From Henckelia pumila (lineage: Eukaryota; Streptophyta; Magnoliopsida; Lamiales; Gesneriaceae): a DNA stretch of 64,000 bases. Below, in pieces: positions 58,314-64,000 of this stretch. Made by a program: the position numbers and the translations under genes. The stretch's first letter is position 1. Each line of letters begins with the position of its first letter. The stretch is taken from contig NC_133120.1 in assembly GCF_033568475.1 (NCBI RefSeq), positions 80,948,151 through 81,012,150 of the forward strand. The letters run 5' to 3'. The notes under the pieces are model-generated. The model did not search any database. It was not told where the DNA came from and worked only from the letters and a program-made list of their open reading frames with translations.

Positions 58314-59571
58314 TGTAGACATATTGACCCTAAAATTATGAAAAATACAAAATAACATTAAATATCAATAAAAAATAATTGACTACTTATAAGAAAATTA
58401 AATTCCTACAAAAAAAAAATAGTTAATTAATTGATATTTTAATATATTTTGTGATCAAACCAAGATTTTAAAATCAAGATTGGATCTTGTATCAAATGGA
58501 AGAAATACTAACATTTTTAGTATTTAAAATCAAATCTTAAACTAAATGAAAAGAAATATTAATATTTTTAGTATTTAAAATCAAATCTTGTGATTAATGG
58601 AAAATAATCACCAAATAAATCAGGAGGAGCCAATCAAATTGCGACACCTCATCAAATAAAAAATGGTAGAAATCTGTATCCTTCAGTTATAAATAGGGGC
58701 AGGTGACCAAGAAGAAGACACAACACAGAAGACAAAGAAGCAGAGGAATAGAAGAATTCAAGACATTTCTCTCAAGTCAAATTCAAGAACTTCAAAGAAA
58801 TCAAGAGAAGTTCAAGGCGTTCTTCTTCAAGTCCATCAAATTCGAGAAGATCAAGGTGTGATTCAAGGGATTAATTGCGTTCTTCTTTAAATATATTAAA
58901 TTCATTCAAATTCAAGAAGATCGTGTTCTTCATTAAATTCAAGAAGTTCGTGTTCTTCATCAAACAAATCAAATTCAAGAAGATCGTGTTCTTCATCAAA
59001 TTCAAGAAGTTCGTGTTCTTCATCAAACAAATCAAATTCAAGAAGATCGTGTTCTTCATCAAATTCAAAAAGGTTGTGTTCTTCATCAAACAAATCAAAT
59101 TCAAGAAGATCGTGTTATTCATCAAATTCAATAAGTTCGTGTTCTTCATCAAATAAATCAAATTCAAGAATATTATGTTCTTCATCAAATTCAAGAAGTA
59201 CGTGCTCTTCGTCAAATAAATCAAATTCAAGAAGATCGTGTTCTTCATCAAATTCAAGATAACAAATTTCAAGGCGCGATTCAAAGAGTTCATCGCGTTT
59301 TTCCCAAATTTTGAAGTTTAATTCGATATCAAGGTGTTAACCCATCGAATTAACTTTATCAAGACATCAAATCAAATCTCAAGACATCAAATCGTCTTCC
59401 AAAAAGATCAAAAACCCAAGAAATTTAAATGCATCAAGAAATTGTCATTGAAGAGGAAAATCAAGGGATTATCTAGAGATCGCATCCACAAATCTTTATT
59501 TAATTTCTCAAATTCACTTTGTATCCATTTTTTATTTCTTAATTTTAAAAAATAAAGAATTTTGCGCTACA
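58314..59571 (+). repeat. 3' LTR with internal minisatellite
   Basis: Same layout as the 5' LTR, TATA at about 58690 (TATAAATAGGGGCAG). The array 58908-59255 has about one unit fewer, which accounts for most of the length difference. Confidence 0.85.
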
Positions 59572-60214
59572 TCCCTATCCCTCATAGTTTAGAAAAAGAA
59601 GGAAAGGTGATTGCAAGTATCAATACGAAATAGTTACTATAGAGATTCATTTTACAGTCACACTTGAGCAAGTTTGAATAGGGTTGTTGATTCATGTGAG
59701 TTGGTTTGATGCAAGATATTAGTTAAAAAATCTCTCGACCCGACCCGACCTGACCTGACCTGACCTGAACTTGAACGAACCAATTCGAACCCCAATCCAA
59801 CTAACCTAAACCAACATGATTTGATTTTTATTTTTTTATATTTTTTTAACAGAGTAATTAAATAAAAATTCAAAACACTCAATAACAATAGTGATATTTT
59901 AATTTAAACGCATAATAACAAAATTTTGTTTATTTATATAATTTTAATTTAAAAGTCTAATTGTAGAACATTAGAATATAATTACTAAAAAAATGTTTTG
60001 AAAAATCAAAATTTTACAAAACATAAATATTAAATGAATAAACCATATTATATCAATATACAATAATTTTTTTTAAAACAGACAATCTATTTCGTATTCA
60101 ATATAAAAATAAAAAATTCAAGGTCAACTGAATTGACCTGAATTCAAATAGTTTTTTTAGGTTAACTTTCAGATCCAACCTGATTGGATCTGAATTAATC
60201 CATAAAATTCATTA
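59572..60214. other. Non-coding interval with GACCT repeats
   Basis: No gene. CGACCCGACCCGACCTGACC-type short repeats occur at 59737-59767, and a related word (AACTGAATTGACCTGAATTC) lies at 60126. Possibly an old hAT-type element; the ends were not resolved. Confidence 0.4.
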
Positions 60215-60777
60215 GAGCATCTCCAATGCAACACCATTTTGGTGTAATACGCCAAAATGATGTTGCATTCTTTGCTCCAACCCAGCGCTATTTTCAGCGC
60301 CAGGTTGGAGTAAAGCTACAGTGTTGCACCAAATATGATGCAACACTGTAGCTTTACGTTATCTTTTTTTTTTTTTTTGTCTTGTTTTTTTTTCTAATTT
60401 ATTAATTATTTAAATAAATAAAAATAAAATTCATAAATTAAATAATGATTTTAAATATTTAAATAAATAAAATAAAATTTTAAAAATGCTTAAAATTTTT
60501 CTGAAAATATATGTAATTAAAATTTTTAATTCATTAATATTTCTACATAGAAAATATTATTTTAGATATAATTGATATTTTAATTATTTTGTTTAAAAAT
60601 ATTTTGTGAAATAAATTATTTGTTGAGAATAAAATAATAGAAAATATTGCGAGAATATTCTTTTTAATGTAAAATTTAGAGTTGATGGGTTGGAGATGAG
60701 TTTTGAATTTGGTGCAGGAATTACACTATTTTGAAGTTAGTGTGACATCAAAATTGCGTAATGGGTTGAAGATGGCC
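60215..60777. mobile_element. Harbinger/Tourist-type MITE, TSD TTA
   Basis: A 563-bp element starting GAGCATCTCCAATGC and ending GGGTTGAAGATGGCC, related inverted termini, flanked by TTA (60212-60214 and 60778-60780). Inside is a perfect 18-bp inverted repeat (TAAAGCTACAGTGTTGCA, 60311-60328, and its complement 60339-60356) with a 10-nt loop. Non-coding. Confidence 0.85.
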
Positions 60778-61121
60778 TTACCATAACCCAATATCTTTCA
60801 AATCGAATCGAATCGAATCGAGTGGGCAAATCTTATCTATTCTTGACACCCCTTGGCCTGAACACGGGGTTTGATAATCGAATTACCAAACTTTTTTACA
60901 ACATAATTGACCAAAACTCAAATTTAAATTCATTTTCTCTCTTCTTTTTTTTTTTTTTTTAATCTTTTTTGCCCAAAGTTTTTACTTTGACAGAATCTTG
61001 TCATGCTTGTGAGTCTGTGACACACAAGAAAAAAAATCTAAATCTTGGTTAGGTGCCAGGACTTGTATTTTCGGAATTCAGTTTACATTAATAATAATAA
61101 TAATAAAAATAATAATAATAA

Positions 61122-61324
61122 GGACAATTTGCTCAAAAATCCCCAAATGCAAACATGTTTTGCTTTGGGGTCCCTAGTCATAAAATGTGGTACAAAACAA
61201 TACAATATGTGGTACAAAACCATACAATATATGGTACAAATTAACAAAAAATGTGGTACAAAAAAGTGGCTAAGGAGTGCAGAACAAAACATGTTTGCAT
61301 TGGGGATTTTTGAGCAATTTGCAC
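61122..61324. mobile_element. Mutator-type MITE (family 3)
   Basis: A 203-bp element with about 40-bp inverted arms (GGACAATTTGCTCAAAAATC / inverted GTGCAAATTGCTCAAAAATC). It is flanked by TAATAATAA (61113-61121, 61325-61333). The left flank lies in an (ATA)n tract, so the 9-bp duplication is suggestive rather than proven. The interior has repeated TGTGGTACAAAA. Confidence 0.75.
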
Positions 61325-61545
61325 TAATAATAACCTATGCATCCCAAATATTATTCAAACGTGAAATTTGCGTCACTTCTTCCAGGAAACTTCCTGCAAC
61401 CTTCGTGATATGGAGCCATCGTTCTCATATAATAGGAAACACGTACGGGCAAGTACAACAACTTAGAAAATATTACGTGCTGAATTATGTATAAATTAAT
61501 TTTAATTTCTTTGAAGTACAAACTCAAATGAAATTCTCAACTCCT

Positions 61546-61558
61546 CCTATATATATAG
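61546..61558 (+). promoter_or_regulatory. Likely TATA region of the CML gene
   Basis: CTCCTATATATATAG lies about 170 bp above the ATG at 61726. Another TA-rich tract at 61671-61685 is a weaker alternative. Confidence 0.4.
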
Positions 61559-61725
61559 TATGCTCTACGTACCCCTTTTCCACGACAAAAAAATAAAATG
61601 GATGATCGATTGTGAGCACAACATTCAAAATCCAAGTCCATTTATTTAAATTCTTTTTTATGATTTGGTAATATATATATATATTACAAGTTTAATTTAC
61701 ATGTATATATATTCCAAAAAAAATT

Positions 61726-62211
61726 ATGTCTCCTCTAAATATGGCTTACTTGCACCGAATCTTCAATGAGCTTGATAAAAATGGAGATGGGCTTGTGAGC
61801 TTGGATGAACTAATGTGGCTACTAGAGAAAATCAGTGTGCCTGCTAAACGAAACGAGCTCGAGCTTCCGGTGGGCGACAAGTGCTTGGACTACATCGATT
61901 TCTTGTTCTTTTACCAAACTTTGATCAAGGGAAACACGGTCGTCCAAGAAGAATATTGTTCGATCGAGCATGAAGACGACGACGACGACGTCTCGGAGAT
62001 GGATCTTCGGAAGGCTTTCCGGGTGTTCGATCTGAACGGAGATGGATTCATTTCATGTGACGAACTTCGACTTGTTTTGTCAAGATTAGGATTGTGGGAT
62101 GAACGTTGTGGGCAAGATTGCAAGCGTATGATCGATGTGTACGATACGAATTCGGATGGATTTCTTGATTTCGAGGAGTTTAAGGATATGATGCTGCTGA
62201 AGGATATATGA
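61726..62211 (+). CDS. CML44: Calmodulin-like protein, CML44-like (161 aa)
   Basis: Intronless calcium-sensor protein. EF-hand loops with canonical Asp/Glu spacing are at residues 17-28 (DKNGDGLVSLDE), 102-113 (DLNGDGFISCDE) and 140-151 (DTNSDGFLDFEE). The second position (about 51-62, DKCLDYIDFLFF) is a degenerate, probably non-binding EF-hand. A run of acidic residues (EHEDDDDD, 81-88) links the two lobes. Length, the MSPLN start and the LDELMWLLEK helix match plant CML44. Proteins of this class bind Ca2+ and regulate target proteins; the targets of this one are unknown. No signal peptide or lipidation motif. The convergent downstream neighbour is a CCCH zinc-finger gene. The frame is clean and looks functional. 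Confidence 0.93.
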   Translation: MSPLNMAYLHRIFNELDKNGDGLVSLDELMWLLEKISVPAKRNELELPVGDKCLDYIDFLFFYQTLIKGNTVVQEEYCSIEHEDDDDDVSEMDLRKAFRVFDLNGDGFISCDELRLVLSRLGLWDERCGQDCKRMIDVYDTNSDGFLDFEEFKDMMLLKDI

Positions 62212-63597
62212 TCATCGGTCCTAGATCAACTAAACATCTCATTAATTCATTCGAAATTTTAGTTAAATTTTGGGGGTTTTATCTCGTTTTATTTTCATTT
62301 TTGTAAAGATTATATATAAGTGGTTTGATATATAGTTTACATGTATGATGTTGGAAATCATTAATTTATAATATATATCGATGAGAATATTTATATATAT
62401 GGTGAGAATATTTTGGATTGCTCTTTGAAAAGTAATGGATTCGGAACGTAAAACGTAAAGTGAAATGAGCTATAGGATATTAAAGACTTTCTGGGAACTT
62501 TCATGTGTACCACTCAAATAATTTAAGAGTAGAAAAATATTTCAATTAATTACATGAGAATACATCGAATCATATGTCCAATCGCAATTGCAAATTTTCA
62601 TTCGTTCCTAATTTGTTTTAGTATGATTAATTGAATACTGAATTACGGAAGAAGTTAAACAAATTTAGGAGTAGAGATATATAGCTCAATAAATTATTTC
62701 ATATAATAAATAATAATAATAAAATAAATAAAAATATCTCGATACCTCTATACTAAATTAGAATAAATTCAAATATGATCAACTTTGAGAAAAGCTACTT
62801 GATGATATATTATCCAACAAATTAAGGATGTACTATTTCAGGAACATAATTGGACACTGAGTACCAATTAACAAGTTATTAATTGCAAGTTCAAAATAGC
62901 TTATCATTTCATTTTATGCAACTCCTATTTGGTGACTCGAGATGTTATGTTCCAAATATATCATGCTTCACGTTTCTAAGTTCTAACGTTTTGTTTTACT
63001 ATTTTATCTTACATTATATTTAATTGATATTCACTTCGGCTAATGTGATTTTTCATTTTTTTAAAATCGAACAATGAAATACGGTTTAATAACGAGCTGG
63101 GAATTTTATCTAGAGCGAAATTGAACAATGAAAACCAGATATTTAAAAAAATTTAAAAAAAAATCACTTATAGCATATTGTAGATATGCATTCATTTGTG
63201 GAGGAAAATAAATAAAACCAGATTTTTTATAAGAGTTTGGCCACACGCATTACTTTATTCATTGCATAAAATTTAATTGGCTCAAATTTCACGCTAAAAT
63301 AAGTTTTTGAAACTCAATTTCTCATTTGATCCATGTTTTCTTACAATCATGTACATCATCCATCCTATATCTACCCTAAAACTAACCTATGTATCCTAGA
63401 TTGAAGCAGTGAAAAAGATAGAATAAAGAGAAGGAAACAAAAAGGACGAAAAAAAAGGGAAAATATCAGCGGCAAGAGCATACATCACATGCAAAAAACT
63501 ACCAAGGCAGGAGTCGCGACCCAAATCCAGCACCAGGAACGGAGGCGAAGGCTCAATGAGCTTGATATGTGCTACTACAAGTGCATCTAGCGAGTTA
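62212..63597. other. Intergenic region between convergent genes
   Basis: No gene. Includes 3' UTRs of the CML gene (from 62212) and, on the other strand, of the CCCH gene (about 63400-63597). AT-rich and without recognised repeats. Confidence 0.5.
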
Positions 63598-63900
63598 TCA
63601 TAATATAGTCATTTCGGGGTCATCATTGCTGATGTCCAAACTAATGTAGTCTGGGTATGTTCCCTCTTCGAAAACCATGTCATCCTCACCTTTTGCGGAA
63701 AGCTTCTCACCAGAAGCCATACTGCATTCAGCAGCATCAATGAGACCTCCATCAAAGTACCGACCTCTCACAATCCTTTGTTCGCTTACAGGATTCTTTT
63801 CTGTCTTCTTTTTAGGATGGTGGAGCTTGCAAATAGATGATCGAGTACAGATGCCCGTCGATTCAAAAGCAGGACAGACATAAGTGTGTTTCTTCCGGCA
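63598..63900 (-). CDS. CCCH zinc-finger protein, last exon (partial gene)
   Basis: Terminal exon of a gene that continues past 64000. A clear acceptor (TTCAAACTTGCAG, cut after 63901) precedes codon TGC. The exon starts CRKKH, the last C-x3-H of one CCCH finger split by the intron. A complete finger follows, C-x8-C-x5-C-x3-H (CPAFESTGICTRSSICKLHH, exon residues 9-28), then a basic PKKK stretch and an acidic tail (YPDYISLDISNDDPEMTIL). Proteins with such arrays bind RNA or act in mRNA processing. The arrangement and the neighbouring CML44-like gene suggest the orthologue of Arabidopsis C3H7. 63907-64000 happens to be open in the same frame but reads better as intron. Confidence 0.8.
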   Translation of the reverse strand, partial: CRKKHTYVCPAFESTGICTRSSICKLHHPKKKTEKNPVSEQRIVRGRYFDGGLIDAAECSMASGEKLSAKGEDDMVFEEGTYPDYISLDISNDDPEMTIL

Positions 63901-64000
63901 CTGCAAGTTTGAAGAAATAATCCATTCACAAGATTTATGATCATTGCCTAGTGGTGTACTGCATGAAGTGTGTGATTTGGTGGAATCTTGAAAATTACAA

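Larger units (their letters stand above)
55426..59571 (+). mobile_element. Gag-only LTR retrotransposon (Ty3/gypsy)
   Basis: LTRs 55426-56755 and 58314-59571 (1330 and 1258 bp) begin TGTAGACA and end GCGCTACA. The interior (about 1.56 kb) encodes only a Ty3/gypsy gag, now broken; protease, RT and integrase are missing, so it is a TR-GAG-type non-autonomous element. TGGAACGCC shortly after the 5' LTR could be the primer site. No convincing polypurine tract or 5-bp duplication (GTCCT vs TCCCT) is visible. The LTRs differ at many positions, so it is much older than the element at 16718. Confidence 0.8.

Noticed and set aside
58902..59260. CRISPR-like regular repeat array
   Set aside because: The units are contiguous tandem repeats without unique spacers, lie in a plant LTR and occur identically in the partner LTR. 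It is a minisatellite.
61045..61494. 149-codon plus-strand open frame near the CML gene
   Set aside because: Its first half is translated (ATA)n and the MITE at 61122-61324, and the rest lacks any domain. Judged a chance frame in the CML upstream region.
63901..64000. Continuation of the CCCH coding frame to the window edge
   Set aside because: The frame happens to stay open for 33 codons. However, TTCAAACTTGCAG followed by the TGC that completes a C-x3-H finger indicates an intron acceptor, and the translated stretch lacks CCCH spacing.

Overview
The window is nuclear DNA of a dicotyledonous plant. It is AT-rich, with split genes, plant-type promoters (TATAAATA boxes, telo-box/site II), many small terminal-inverted-repeat elements, plant LTR retrotransposons and an endogenous pararetrovirus. 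No organelle, bacterial or CRISPR-like feature was seen. Species cannot be fixed from the sequence; an asterid is only a guess.

Layout. 1-3.1 kb: retrotransposon debris, a truncated Ty3/gypsy LTR abutting a LINE 3' fragment. 4.5-7.1 kb: an intact seven-exon gene (first exon non-coding) for a short UTP12-domain (UTP5/WDR43-like) ribosome-biogenesis protein, with a duplicated telo-box/site II promoter module. 7.4-54 kb: an ancient tandem array of a several-kb unit whose only gene is a small lysine-rich protein of 64-65 residues, always on the minus strand. Three copies are intact (13.3, 35.6 and 52.4 kb), one is cut after codon 19 (7.5 kb), and one has lost its gene but kept both flanks (about 11.0 kb). 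The array units serve as paralogous empty sites, so many insertions can be dated relative to each other and their boundaries read directly.

The largest insertion (15.24-32.77 kb) is nested three deep: Mutator-type arms with a 9-bp target duplication, enclosing a rearranged Caulimoviridae copy, whose last ORF is split by a 9.55-kb LTR retrotransposon with nearly identical 2.98-kb LTRs. At 43.98-48.26 kb a CACTA element carries exon fragments of at least four unrelated host genes (a formin FH2 domain, trehalose-6-phosphate phosphatase, EMC4 and one not recognised). At 55.4-59.6 kb a gag-only LTR retrotransposon has an about 63-bp minisatellite inside each LTR. Many MITEs (Mutator, hAT and Harbinger types), two mini-Helitrons and a SINE with perfect target duplications fill the rest.

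60.2-64 kb returns to ordinary gene space: an intact intronless calmodulin-like gene (CML44-like) and, convergent to it, the last exon of a CCCH zinc-finger gene that runs off the window. No new enzymatic system was found. The most unusual objects are the MULE/pararetrovirus/LTR nest, the multi-gene-capturing CACTA and the small-protein tandem array.
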